Source: Bordetella parapertussis (GTDB lineage: Bacteria > Pseudomonadota > Gammaproteobacteria > Burkholderiales > Burkholderiaceae_B). Taken from it: a stretch of DNA of 64,000 bases. The notes below the pieces were generated by a model. It ran no database searches and was not told where the DNA came from. It saw only the letters and a program-made list of their open reading frames with translations. Both the position numbers and the translations under genes were made by a program. The stretch is from assembly GCA_945895265.1 (NCBI GenBank), contig CAMDEF010000008.1, forward strand, positions 1 to 64,000, given 5' to 3'. Below, one piece after another: positions 16,621 through 24,945 of this stretch. The first letter of the stretch is position 1, and each line of letters opens with the position of its first letter.

Positions 16621-17288
16621 CGTTCGCCTCCAGTCGCGACAACGGCTTGAACAAAAATGCCTGGTGTCATGACCTGTTCTGGGGGCAGATCCCCCAAGCT
16701 GACCACGCGATTGACCTGAGCGATTGAATATTTGGCGGCCATGCACATGACGGGCCCAAAATTGCGCGCCGCCCAACGGTAGGTTAGATTGCCCCAGCGA
16801 TCGCCAAGGTGGGCTCGCACCAACGCCACGTCGCCGTGCAACGGCTGCTCAAGAATGTAGCCTTTGCCATCAATCACGCGCTGCTCTTTGCCTTCAGCCA
16901 CTAAGGTACCAAAACCGGTAGGGGTAAAAAAGGGCCCCAGGCCAGCGCCCGCCGCGCGCAAACGCTCTGCGAGCGTTCCTTGCGGCATGCACTCAAGTTC
17001 AACTTGCCCCGCCCGATAGGCAGCTAAAAAGGTTTCAGAATTAACGGGTCGTGGATGCGAGCAGACGATTTTGCGAACTCGTCTGGCCTTAATCAGCGCG
17101 GCAATACCCACCTCGTGGGTACCCGCGTTATTGCTGATAATCGTGAGGTCACGCAGCCCCTTATCTAGCACGGCATGCAACAGCTCAAAGGGGATGCCCG
17201 CTTCGCCAAAACCACTCACCATGATCGAAGCGCCGTCTTGAAGAGGCAAGATCGCGTCTTCAAGCGACTGCTTGATTTTGTCAATCAT
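16617..17288 (-). CDS. 3-oxoacid/3-oxoadipate-type CoA-transferase, subunit A
   Basis: Class I CoA-transferase alpha subunit, 223 residues. VSGFGEAGIPFELLHAV near residue 24 and GLGPFFTPTGFGTLVAEGKE near residue 115 are family signatures. It forms the heteromer with the next gene, to which it is translationally coupled (ATGA). It starts 2 bases after the stop of a Bug receptor gene, so receptor, CoA-transferase A and B, and a second Bug receptor form one operon. Confidence 0.92.
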   Translation of the reverse strand: MIDKIKQSLEDAILPLQDGASIMVSGFGEAGIPFELLHAVLDKGLRDLTIISNNAGTHEVGIAALIKARRVRKIVCSHPRPVNSETFLAAYRAGQVELECMPQGTLAERLRAAGAGLGPFFTPTGFGTLVAEGKEQRVIDGKGYILEQPLHGDVALVRAHLGDRWGNLTYRWAARNFGPVMCMAAKYSIAQVNRVVSLGDLPPEQVMTPGIFVQAVVATGGER

Positions 17289-17290
17289 GT

Positions 17291-18259
17291 TTAATCCAGA
17301 GATAGCTTGGCGGCTTCGACAATTTTTCTCCAGCTGGCTTGCTCTTTGTCCATGAAGGCACCGAATTCAGCAGGAGTGCCGCCGCCGGGAACTCCGCCCA
17401 TTTCGGCAAAGCGTTGCCTGATCTCAGACATCTCAAGCACTTTTTTGGTGGCTTGTTGGATTTTGTTGACGACATCAGCGGGTGTGCCGGCCGGTGCAAC
17501 GAAACCAAACCATGCGGTCACGACCATGTCTTTGATCCCAGCCTCGGCCATAGTGGGGATTTCAGGTAGCTGAGGTGAGCGCTGCTCGCCCGTCACGGCT
17601 AACGCGCGAAACTGCCCAGAGCGGATAAAGGGGATTGAGCTCGGCAGATTGTCGAAGACAAAGGTCACTTGCCCGCCAAGCAATGCTGCAACGGCAGGGC
17701 CCATTCCCTTGTAAGGTACGTGTGTAAGCGTCAACCCCGTACGCTGCGAAAACATCTCGGATGACATATGGGGTGATTGGCCTGTGCCGGGCGAACCATA
17801 GGAATAGTTTCCCTTCGGGTCGTTCTTGATCGAGTCAACGAGCTCTTTGACCGATTTGTAGGGCGACTTGCTGTTGACGACCAAAACATTTGGTACTGAA
17901 ATTACCAAAGTAATGGGCGCAAAGTCAGTCGACTTATAGGGCAGATTTTTATAGAGGCTGTAGTTAATGCCGTTTGGGCCGATGTTGCCAAAGCCAATGG
18001 TGTAGTCGTCAGGGGCTGAGCGCAACAACGCCTGTGTGCCGATGATGCCGGCCGCACCCGCGCGATTTTCAATGACCACGGTGGTGCCTAACGCTGCCCC
18101 GAGCTTTTCGCTCAGTAAGCGGGCCGTGATGTCTGTGGTGCCGCCTGGTGCCGCAGGCACAATCAGGGTGATGGGTCTTTCTGGCCAGGCGGCCGTGGCG
18201 GGGGCGCTGAGCCCCAAGGCCACAATCGAGAGTGCGCAGGCTTGAATTAGGGTTTTCAT
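17291..18259 (-). CDS. Bug-family periplasmic receptor
   Basis: 322 residues from ATG 18259, which has a strong AGGAGACAC just upstream; six more codons are open to 18277 but would include that ribosome site. Signal peptide 1-29 ends ATAA. WPERPITLIVPAAPGGTTDI and NRAGAAGIIGTQALLRS mark the first lobe; HVPYKGMGPAVAALLGGQV the second. First gene of the minus-strand run that ends at the nitronate-type gene, divergent from an acyl-CoA dehydrogenase pair. Confidence 0.92.
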   Translation of the reverse strand: MKTLIQACALSIVALGLSAPATAAWPERPITLIVPAAPGGTTDITARLLSEKLGAALGTTVVIENRAGAAGIIGTQALLRSAPDDYTIGFGNIGPNGINYSLYKNLPYKSTDFAPITLVISVPNVLVVNSKSPYKSVKELVDSIKNDPKGNYSYGSPGTGQSPHMSSEMFSQRTGLTLTHVPYKGMGPAVAALLGGQVTFVFDNLPSSIPFIRSGQFRALAVTGEQRSPQLPEIPTMAEAGIKDMVVTAWFGFVAPAGTPADVVNKIQQATKKVLEMSEIRQRFAEMGGVPGGGTPAEFGAFMDKEQASWRKIVEAAKLSLD

Positions 18260-18341
18260 GAGTGTCTCCTCAGACATTATTTAGATAGTTCTGCCGCAAT
18301 TGTAGGTGGATTTGGGCTTGCAGAACCTCGACTTCCAAAAT

Positions 18342-18354
18342 CCGAGATTCTCGG
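18342..18354. promoter_or_regulatory. Short palindrome in the divergent Bug/acyl-CoA dehydrogenase promoter region
   Basis: CCGAG and CTCGG are inverted around ATT in the 137-base divergent spacer, about 43 bases before the dehydrogenase start. It could be an operator shared by both transcription units. Short arms make chance occurrence possible. Confidence 0.25.
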
Positions 18355-18396
18355 CTTGAATTGGGGCGTTAAGATGGCGCATCGAGGAGAAAACCT

Positions 18397-19584
18397 ATGG
18401 ATCTGACCTGGACCACCGAAGAGCGCGCCTTTCGTCAAGAGGTGCAAGATTTTGTTAATGCCAAATTACCTGCTGCGCTGCGTGCAAAGGCGTTTGCACA
18501 CCACCGCGTCACCCGCGAAGAGTTTGTGTTTTGGCACAACACGCTGACGGATCACGGCTGGGGTGCGCCGAGTTGGCCCAAAGAATACGGTGGCACAGGC
18601 TGGAACCCGGTTCAGCGTTTGATTTTTGAGATTGAGTCGTTTAAGGCCGGTGCGCCGCGCTTGATCCCGTTTGGGTTGAGCATGATTGGCCCTGTGCTCA
18701 TGAAGTATGGCACTCAAGCACAAAAAGATCATTTCTTGCCGCGTATGTTGCGGTTAGAAGATTGGTGGTGTCAGGGTTATTCAGAGCCGGGCTCTGGCTC
18801 TGACTTGGCCTCCTTAAAGACGCGCGCCGAACGTGTGGGTGATCACTACGTTATTAACGGTCAAAAAACCTGGACCACCATGGCGCATCACGCCGACTGG
18901 ATCTTCTGTTTGACGCGTACCGACACGAGCGCAAAAGCGCAGCGCGGCATCTCGATGATCTTAATTGACATGAAGCAACCGGGCGTCACGGTGCGTCCCA
19001 TTAGGACTCTGGATGGCGGTGCTGAGGTCAATGAGGTTTGGCTTGAAAACGTCGAAGCGCCAATAGAGAACCTAGTGGGTGAAGAAAACCAAGGTTGGAC
19101 TTACGCAAAATATTTGCTCGGACACGAGCGAGGCGGGATTGCCGGTATCGGTCACTGCCATCGTGAACTTGCGATTTTGAAATCTTTGGCTGAGCGTACG
19201 ATGGCAAGCGGCGAAGCTTTAAGCTTGAGCCCCCGCGTGCGTGACAGTATCAATCGCGTAGAAGGTCAGTTGCTAGCGCTTGAACTCATGGTGCTGCGCG
19301 TCGCTGCGGGTGAAACGGATCCGGGGCCGAAGGCGTCGATCTTAAAAATTCGTGGCTCTGAACTGCAGATGGAGCTTGCGCGTTTGCAAATGCAAGTGGC
19401 GGGCGCTGACGCCTGGCCCTACGACCCCGAGTGGATGTTTGCGCAGTCTGAGGATCATGGACCAAGCCCCGAGTATTCGCCGGCCGCGGCGGCTGCATAT
19501 TTTGATATGCGCAAGACGGCCATCTATGGCGGTACCAACGAAGTGCAAAAAGGCATCATCGCCAAACAAATCATTGGGGTATAA
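18397..19584 (+). CDS. Acyl-CoA dehydrogenase, first subunit of a tandem pair
   Basis: 395 residues with N-terminal helical domain, FAD-site stretch GYSEPGSGSDLASLKTRAE near residue 128 and WTTMAHHADW near 160. The C-terminal motif is IYGGTNEVQKGIIAKQIIG: glycine occupies the position where medium-chain enzymes have the catalytic glutamate (EGT). AGGAG precedes ATG 18397. The second subunit starts 2 bases after the stop. This tandem layout resembles heteromeric alpha2beta2 dehydrogenases of sterol side-chain breakdown; that assembly is inference. Confidence 0.88.
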   Translation: MDLTWTTEERAFRQEVQDFVNAKLPAALRAKAFAHHRVTREEFVFWHNTLTDHGWGAPSWPKEYGGTGWNPVQRLIFEIESFKAGAPRLIPFGLSMIGPVLMKYGTQAQKDHFLPRMLRLEDWWCQGYSEPGSGSDLASLKTRAERVGDHYVINGQKTWTTMAHHADWIFCLTRTDTSAKAQRGISMILIDMKQPGVTVRPIRTLDGGAEVNEVWLENVEAPIENLVGEENQGWTYAKYLLGHERGGIAGIGHCHRELAILKSLAERTMASGEALSLSPRVRDSINRVEGQLLALELMVLRVAAGETDPGPKASILKIRGSELQMELARLQMQVAGADAWPYDPEWMFAQSEDHGPSPEYSPAAAAAYFDMRKTAIYGGTNEVQKGIIAKQIIGV

Positions 19585-19586
19585 AA

Positions 19587-20705
19587 ATGGACTTTACATA
19601 CTCACAAGAGCAGCGCATGTTGACCGACAGCTTGCGCAGGCTGGTAGAAGATAACTGGTCACGACCCAAACGTCGCGAGCGTCAAAAGGCTGGCGTGCTG
19701 AATCGCAGTGCGTGGGGTAGCTTGGTTGAACTGGGCGTCAGTGGTTTGTTGGTGCCAGAAGAATTTGGTGGTTTTGGTGAAACGCCCGCCTCGATGCTTG
19801 CGGTGCATCAAGAGCTCGGGCGCGGTCTTGTCAGTGAGCCTGCGATTTCAAGCGCAGTGATTGCGGTAACGCTGCTGGCAAACTGTCAAAATCAGGCGCT
19901 CAAGCAACGCTGGTTGACGGCTCAGGCTGAGGGTGACGCAGTCTTGGCGGTGGCGTGGCAAGAGCAGGGTGAGCGTGATTCGCAACGCCCTCTGTGCACT
20001 CGCGCGACCGCGTCGAAAGAGGGCTACACGCTCGAAGGTCGCAAGATCTTGGTGTGGCACGGTGCCGGCGCGCAGGCGGTCATTGTGTCGGCGTTGCTCG
20101 ACGGCGCAGTGGCATTATTTTTGGTGCCCTCAGATACCTCAGGTGTGTCGGTCAAAGATTACCCAACCTTTGACGGCGCACGCGCGGCCACGATCCATTT
20201 TAAAGACGTGAGTGTGTCAAGCGAGCACTTGATCGCAAGCGGAGCGCAGGCCGAACAATTATTGGCGCTAGCGCTTGATTACGGTATTACCGCGTTGTGT
20301 GCGCATGCTTGTGGTGCGATGGCTTATCTCACCGACAGCACGATTCAATACTTAAAAACACGTCAGCAATTTGGTCAGCCACTTGCCGCGTTTCAGGTGC
20401 TGCAGCATCGCTTAGGCGATATGTTGATTCAATCTGAAATGGGTTTGTCAATGACCTATGTCGCCGCGATTGCACTTGGCGAACAAGATGCCGCGCAGCG
20501 CAGTCGTTTGGTATCAATGAGTAAAGTCGAGGTCGCAGCTGCCGCGCGTTTAGTGGGTGAGATTTCGGTGCAATTGCATGGCGGTATGGGAATGACCGAT
20601 GAGCTTGAGGTTGGTGACTATTTCAAGCGACTCACCTACACCGATATGCTGCTAGGTGATACCAACTTTCACTTGCAACGTATGCAAGAACTCGAAGCCG
20701 TTTAG
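19587..20705 (+). CDS. Acyl-CoA dehydrogenase, second subunit of a tandem pair
   Basis: 372 residues, shorter and more divergent than its neighbour. N-terminal domain includes VPEEFGGFGETPASMLAVHQELG. The central FAD motif of typical members (EPGxGSD) is replaced by WQEQGERDSQRPL. QLHGGMGMTDELEVGDYFKR is retained near residue 330, but the catalytic EGT region reads LLGDTNFHLQR. This suggests it may not bind FAD or carry the base alone, and works as a partner of the 18397 protein. Confidence 0.85.
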   Translation: MDFTYSQEQRMLTDSLRRLVEDNWSRPKRRERQKAGVLNRSAWGSLVELGVSGLLVPEEFGGFGETPASMLAVHQELGRGLVSEPAISSAVIAVTLLANCQNQALKQRWLTAQAEGDAVLAVAWQEQGERDSQRPLCTRATASKEGYTLEGRKILVWHGAGAQAVIVSALLDGAVALFLVPSDTSGVSVKDYPTFDGARAATIHFKDVSVSSEHLIASGAQAEQLLALALDYGITALCAHACGAMAYLTDSTIQYLKTRQQFGQPLAAFQVLQHRLGDMLIQSEMGLSMTYVAAIALGEQDAAQRSRLVSMSKVEVAAAARLVGEISVQLHGGMGMTDELEVGDYFKRLTYTDMLLGDTNFHLQRMQELEAV

Positions 20706-20719
20706 TCTAATGCGCGCTG

Positions 20720-20790
20720 CGAGGCAACGCGAGATAATCGCTTGAAAGATTGAAAGGCAAGGCATGGCGAGGCTAGGTGATCGCTTGAAA
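20720..20790. repeat. Degenerate tandem duplication in the spacer before the hydratase gene
   Basis: ATCGCTTGAAA occurs at 20737-20747 and 20780-20790, each preceded by a similar GGCA..GCGAG stretch; the offset is 43 bases. It lies within the 111-base spacer between the dehydrogenase pair and the next gene. Function unknown; may be a slippage product. Confidence 0.4.
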
Positions 20791-20816
20791 CATACGTGTT
20801 GTTTAAAGGGTATTAG

Positions 20817-21647
20817 ATGTCGACGACTGATTTAAGTGCGTGGTTGGGTAAATCACAAACTGTAGTAGACCGTTTGGACCCTGGGCATGCGGCGCGTATC
20901 GCTGTGACGCTCGGGCGTCCGATTCCAGAGTTGGGCGAAGTGTTGCCGGCCTTGTGGCATTGGGCATTTTTCTTAGAGACGGTGCCAATCGCGCTGACTG
21001 GTACCGATGGTCATCCCGCACGTGGAAGCTTCTTGCCGCCCGCCGATAATCGAAATCGGATGTGGGCTGGTGGTCGGGTTGGGTTTGATGGTGGTTTAGT
21101 TGTTGGTGTCGAGGCACACAAAACCTCGACAGTGACCGCGATCAAAGAAAAAGCGGGTCGCACCGGTTCATTATTGTTTGTCACCGTTAAGCACGACACC
21201 GTACAAAACGGCAAACTCGTCGTCAGCGAAGAGCAAGATATCGTCTATCGCGAGCCTAGCCCGCCAAAGCTTCAGGGCACTGAGCCCGCACCAGCTTCGC
21301 AATGGAGGCAACCCGTTGACCCCAGTGCCGTATTGCTCTTTAGATACTCGGCCGTCACGTTCAATAGCCATCGTATTCACTACGACTTTCCCTACGTCAC
21401 TGAAAAAGAGGGCTATCCCGGCTTGGTGATTCACGGGCCGTTGATTGCCACCTTGATGTGCCAGGCGTTTGTTCAGGCTCACCCCAGTGCAACGCTCAAG
21501 CATTTGTCCTATCGGGGCTTGCGTCCTTTAATTGCTCCGACGGCTTTTGATGTTGCTGGCGCTGTGACTGCGCCAGGCGAGGCCAAACTTTGGGCCGAAC
21601 AAGATGGCACCCTTGCGCACCAGGCTGAATTGAGGTTTCAAGAATGA
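20817..21647 (+). CDS. MaoC/FAS1-type dehydratase (HTD2 or mesaconyl-/itaconyl-CoA hydratase-like)
   Basis: 276-residue double hot-dog protein. The N-terminal half has the FAS1-like region HWAFFLETVPIALTGTDGHP; the C-terminal half holds the hydratase motif YSAVTFNSHRIHYDFPYV followed by GYPGLVIHGPL. Homologues hydrate mesaconyl-C4-CoA, itaconyl-CoA or 3-hydroxyacyl-ACP. AAAGGG precedes ATG 20817. Its stop overlaps the start of a CaiB-type transferase (ATGA), a pairing that fits CoA activation of a dicarboxylate followed by hydration. No CitE-like lyase is present. Confidence 0.85.
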   Translation: MSTTDLSAWLGKSQTVVDRLDPGHAARIAVTLGRPIPELGEVLPALWHWAFFLETVPIALTGTDGHPARGSFLPPADNRNRMWAGGRVGFDGGLVVGVEAHKTSTVTAIKEKAGRTGSLLFVTVKHDTVQNGKLVVSEEQDIVYREPSPPKLQGTEPAPASQWRQPVDPSAVLLFRYSAVTFNSHRIHYDFPYVTEKEGYPGLVIHGPLIATLMCQAFVQAHPSATLKHLSYRGLRPLIAPTAFDVAGAVTAPGEAKLWAEQDGTLAHQAELRFQE

Positions 21648-22873
21648 ACACAAACACTATGCACGCAGCAGCCCCGAAGGGCACTAAGACGGGCCCGCTG
21701 CCCTTAGAAGGTATCACTGTGGTGAGCCTTGAGCACGCGATTGCAGCACCCTTTTGCACGCGTCAGCTTGCCGACATGGGCGCGCGCGTGATTAAGATCG
21801 AGCGCCCAGGCGTTGGCGATTTTGCGCGCAAATACGATGAGCGCACACGTGGGATGGCTTCGCACTTTGTCTGGACGAATCGTTCGAAAGAAAGCCTCAC
21901 GCTCGACTTGAAACACGCAGATGCTGGGCCGGTTCTTGAACAATTGTTGTCCCAGGCCGATGTGCTGGTGCAAAATCTGGCACCCGGCGCGGCCGCACGC
22001 ATGGGCTTGTCGTTTGACGCGCTGCATGCCAAATTTCCAAAATTAATTGTGTGCGACATCTCTGGTTACGGCGAGGGCGGGCCTTATGAAACTAAAAAGG
22101 CCTACGACCTGCTGATTCAAAGTGAAAGCGGTTTTGTGTCGGTCACCGGTTCGGCTGAAGAACCCTCAAAAGCCGGGTGCTCGATTGCAGATATCTCTGC
22201 GGGTTCGTATGCGTATTCAAGCATTTTGAATGCGCTGCTCTTGCGTCATAAAACCGGGCTTGGCAGCCATCTTGATGTTTCGATGCTCGAAAGCATGGTC
22301 GAGTGGATGAGTTTTCCGCTGTATTACGCCTTTGAAGGCGCTGCGCCACCGCCGCGTGCGGGCGCGTCGCACGCCACGATTTACCCGTACGGCCCTTTCC
22401 CGGTGGGTGATGGCAACACCATCATGCTGGGCCTGCAAAACGAGCGAGAGTGGGTGATCTTTTGCGAAAAAGTGCTTGAACAAAAAGCGCTGGCGATTGA
22501 TCCAGAGTTTGATAACAACACAAAGCGCACCGCCAATCGCGCGCGTTTGCGTGCGGTGATTGTCGAGCTGTTTTCAAAGATGACGATTGCCCAGGTTGAG
22601 CAAAAGCTTGAAGAGGCGCAGATCGCAAATGCTCGCGTCAATGAGATGAAAGATGTCTGGGCTCACCCACAACTCAAAGCGCGTAATCGGTGGACCGAGG
22701 TGCAGAGCCCTGTTGGTCTGTTACCTGCATTGCTGCCACCAGCCACTAATAATCAGTTTGACGCGCGTATGGATCCGATCCCTGGCATCGGTGAGCACAC
22801 CAGAGCCATCCTCAAAGAGTTAGGTGTGCCTGAAAGCACTGTAGCGAAGCTGCTCGCTGACAAAGCGATTTAA
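21644..22873 (+). CDS. CaiB/BaiF family CoA-transferase
   Basis: 409 residues. LPLEGITVVSLEHAIAAPF and GARVIKIERPGVGDFARKYD lie in the first domain; the expected catalytic aspartate is in GCSIADISAGSYAYSS near residue 183. It is translationally coupled to the hydratase gene. It probably moves CoA between short dicarboxylates such as succinyl-CoA and the pathway acid, by family knowledge and context; not provable from sequence. Confidence 0.92.
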   Translation: MNTNTMHAAAPKGTKTGPLPLEGITVVSLEHAIAAPFCTRQLADMGARVIKIERPGVGDFARKYDERTRGMASHFVWTNRSKESLTLDLKHADAGPVLEQLLSQADVLVQNLAPGAAARMGLSFDALHAKFPKLIVCDISGYGEGGPYETKKAYDLLIQSESGFVSVTGSAEEPSKAGCSIADISAGSYAYSSILNALLLRHKTGLGSHLDVSMLESMVEWMSFPLYYAFEGAAPPPRAGASHATIYPYGPFPVGDGNTIMLGLQNEREWVIFCEKVLEQKALAIDPEFDNNTKRTANRARLRAVIVELFSKMTIAQVEQKLEEAQIANARVNEMKDVWAHPQLKARNRWTEVQSPVGLLPALLPPATNNQFDARMDPIPGIGEHTRAILKELGVPESTVAKLLADKAI

Positions 22874-22891
22874 TTGCTCAGGTGTGAGTGT

Positions 22892-22920
22892 GGCGGCGCT
22901 GTGTTGACACACAGCCCGCC
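22892..22920. terminator. GC-rich hairpin between convergent CaiB and folK genes
   Basis: GGCGG and CCGCC form the outer stem and GCTGTGT/ACACAGC the inner stem around TGAC, with one bulged C: twelve pairs in all. It lies 18 bases past the CaiB-type stop in a 150-base convergent spacer. No T-run follows, so it is a candidate terminator or transcript-end structure only. Confidence 0.45.
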
Positions 22921-23023
22921 TGCGGTGTGAGACGCGAGCGCTAAGAATCGGCCAGGTGTTCACCCTGTCGATAGGTCGACCCATAAACTAATCAACCAAT
23001 CAATCGGTGAGTCGGTTGGTCTC

Positions 23024-23503
23024 TCAATTAATCAGTCGATCTAACTTTTGATCTTGGCAGCGAGCGATTAAGGTTGCGAAACTTCCTTGCGCAAGTTGCA
23101 AGGCTGGTGCGAGGTCTTGCAACGGGCGCAGCACAAAGGCGCGTTGGTGCATGCGCGGATGAGGCACGCTTAAGCGCGGAGTTTCAATCGTGAACGTGCC
23201 ATACAACAGTAGGTCAAGATCAAGCGTGCGTGGCGCATTGCGGTAGGGTCGCTCGCGTCCGTGCTCTTGCTCGATGGCTTGTAAGCGATCAAGCAAGCTT
23301 AAGGGCTCAAGCGTGGTGTCAATCGCAACAACGGTATTGATAAAGATGGGGCCTTGCGCATCGACGGGGTCACTGCTGTAGAGCGGCGCTTGTTTTAATG
23401 TCAAGATGCCACTCGAATGACGTAGCGCGTCAATTGCGGCTGCGATTGTTTGTCGCGCGTCGCCTAAATTGGCACCTAGGCCGATGTACGCAACAATGCT
23501 CAT
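23024..23503 (-). CDS. folK: 2-amino-4-hydroxy-6-hydroxymethyldihydropteridine diphosphokinase (HPPK)
   Basis: Transfers pyrophosphate from ATP to the pterin alcohol in folate synthesis, in the cytoplasm. 159 residues, usual length. YIGLGANLGD at the N terminus, RPYRNAPRTLDLDLLLYG near residue 85 and VPHPRMHQRAFVLRPL near 115 are the HPPK signatures. It lies downstream of pcnB with a 74-base gap, the common pcnB-folK arrangement in proteobacteria. Confidence 0.96.
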   Translation of the reverse strand: MSIVAYIGLGANLGDARQTIAAAIDALRHSSGILTLKQAPLYSSDPVDAQGPIFINTVVAIDTTLEPLSLLDRLQAIEQEHGRERPYRNAPRTLDLDLLLYGTFTIETPRLSVPHPRMHQRAFVLRPLQDLAPALQLAQGSFATLIARCQDQKLDRLIN

Positions 23504-23577
23504 CGGTGCTGGCTAGAGCGACTCAGCATCGCCTCTGGCTTGATAGTGGTAGGCGCGCTCATCAGTGACGGTAATGC

Positions 23578-24945
23578 TTATTCAACAAACGGTGCGTCTT
23601 GTTGCCCGACCACTGCTCTGGGGCTGCGCCGACGGCGGCGCGCGCGCGGTGCAGCCGTCGCGCTCTCGCGAGGCAATTTGTTTAAGTCTTCGATCATGTC
23701 GGCTTTGCCTGAATCATCCGCATTGGCCAGATCCATCCACCACTGCGCCAGTACGCTATCAAAGTCGCCAGCGGCCGCACGCAACTGCAGAAAATCAACC
23801 GCTGCACGAAAGCGGGGTTGCTCGATCATGCGCCAGATTGATTTAGGCAGGCGACGATCAAAGCGAGGTTGCATAAACCAGATCTCGCGCATGTCGGCGC
23901 TAAAACGTTTTTGAATCGCGAGTTTTTCAGTTTGCTCATCAAGCACAGAGTCAGCAGCTTGCATCAAGGCGGGGATGCCAACTTCACCTTGCTTTTGTAA
24001 TTGTTGCCAACGCAACTCGACTTGGTGCCACAGTAACGCTGCGAATAAAAAGCTTGGGCTGACAGTTTTGCCGGCACGAACGCGATGATCGGTGCGGTCG
24101 AGCGCAAGTTCAATGAACGCCGCACCGCTGGGTTGCTCGAGTACAACATCGAGTAAGGGCAGCATGCCTTGATGCAAGCCGTCTTGGCGCAAGCGCTGCA
24201 GGCAATCCATGGCGTGGCCACAGGTGAGCAGCTTGAGCATCTCGTCAAACAGACGCGAGGCAGGTACGTTTTCGATCAGGCCCGCCATCGATTGCAAAGG
24301 CTCTTCAGAGGCTGGATCAATTTTGCCATTGAGTTTGACGGCAAAGCGCACAGCACGCAGCATACGCACGGGATCTTCACGATAGCGTGTGCGCGGGTCA
24401 CCGATCATGCGCACAACGCGGTGTTTGAGATCTTCAACACCTTGATGGTAATCAATGACCTCTTCGGTGGTTGGGTTGTAATACAGCGCGTTAATCGTGA
24501 AATCACGACGTGCAGCGTCTTGCGCAAGAGTGCCAAATTCGTTGTCACGCAAAATGCGACCATTTTCGTCTGTCTCTTGTGACTCAGAGGCTGGTGCGCG
24601 AAAGGTTGAGGTTTCGATGATCTCTTGACCAAATACGACGTGTACCAGTTGAAAGCGCCGCCCGATGATGCGGGCGCGTCTAAATAGTGGGCGAACTTGC
24701 TCGGGTGTTGCGTTGGTGGCGACGTCAAAGTCTTTAGGCTCAAGTCCTACGATCAGATCGCGCACGGCGCCGCCCACGATGTAGGCTTGGTGTCCCTCGT
24801 GTTGAAGCACCTCGCAGACTTTGATGGCGTGACGTGAGACGTTGCGACGATCGATGCCGTGTTTGTCGCGGCCGATCCGTTGCAGCCCCGATGAACGTTG
24901 ACCAAACAGTTTGCCAACAAAGCGTTTGAGAGTATCTGTAATCAT
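23578..24945 (-). CDS. pcnB: Poly(A) polymerase I
   Basis: Adds 3' poly(A) tails that promote RNA decay. 455 residues. The nucleotidyltransferase core reads AYIVGGAVRDLIVGLEPKDF followed by DVATNATPEQV, with metal-binding aspartates in KDFDVA. RRDFTINALYY and RYREDPVRMLRAVRFAVKL follow. The tail PRARRRRRSPRA is strongly basic, as in PcnB and unlike CCA-adding enzymes. The start overlaps the stop of the HAD gene by one base (TAATG). Confidence 0.93.
   Translation of the reverse strand: MITDTLKRFVGKLFGQRSSGLQRIGRDKHGIDRRNVSRHAIKVCEVLQHEGHQAYIVGGAVRDLIVGLEPKDFDVATNATPEQVRPLFRRARIIGRRFQLVHVVFGQEIIETSTFRAPASESQETDENGRILRDNEFGTLAQDAARRDFTINALYYNPTTEEVIDYHQGVEDLKHRVVRMIGDPRTRYREDPVRMLRAVRFAVKLNGKIDPASEEPLQSMAGLIENVPASRLFDEMLKLLTCGHAMDCLQRLRQDGLHQGMLPLLDVVLEQPSGAAFIELALDRTDHRVRAGKTVSPSFLFAALLWHQVELRWQQLQKQGEVGIPALMQAADSVLDEQTEKLAIQKRFSADMREIWFMQPRFDRRLPKSIWRMIEQPRFRAAVDFLQLRAAAGDFDSVLAQWWMDLANADDSGKADMIEDLNKLPRESATAAPRARRRRRSPRAVVGQQDAPFVE

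Noticed and set aside
15871..16776. CoA-transferase subunit B starting at 16776 with a 52-residue extension
   Set aside because: The extension lies in another frame of subunit A, has no coding character, and ATG 16620 gives the ATGA coupling and normal family length.
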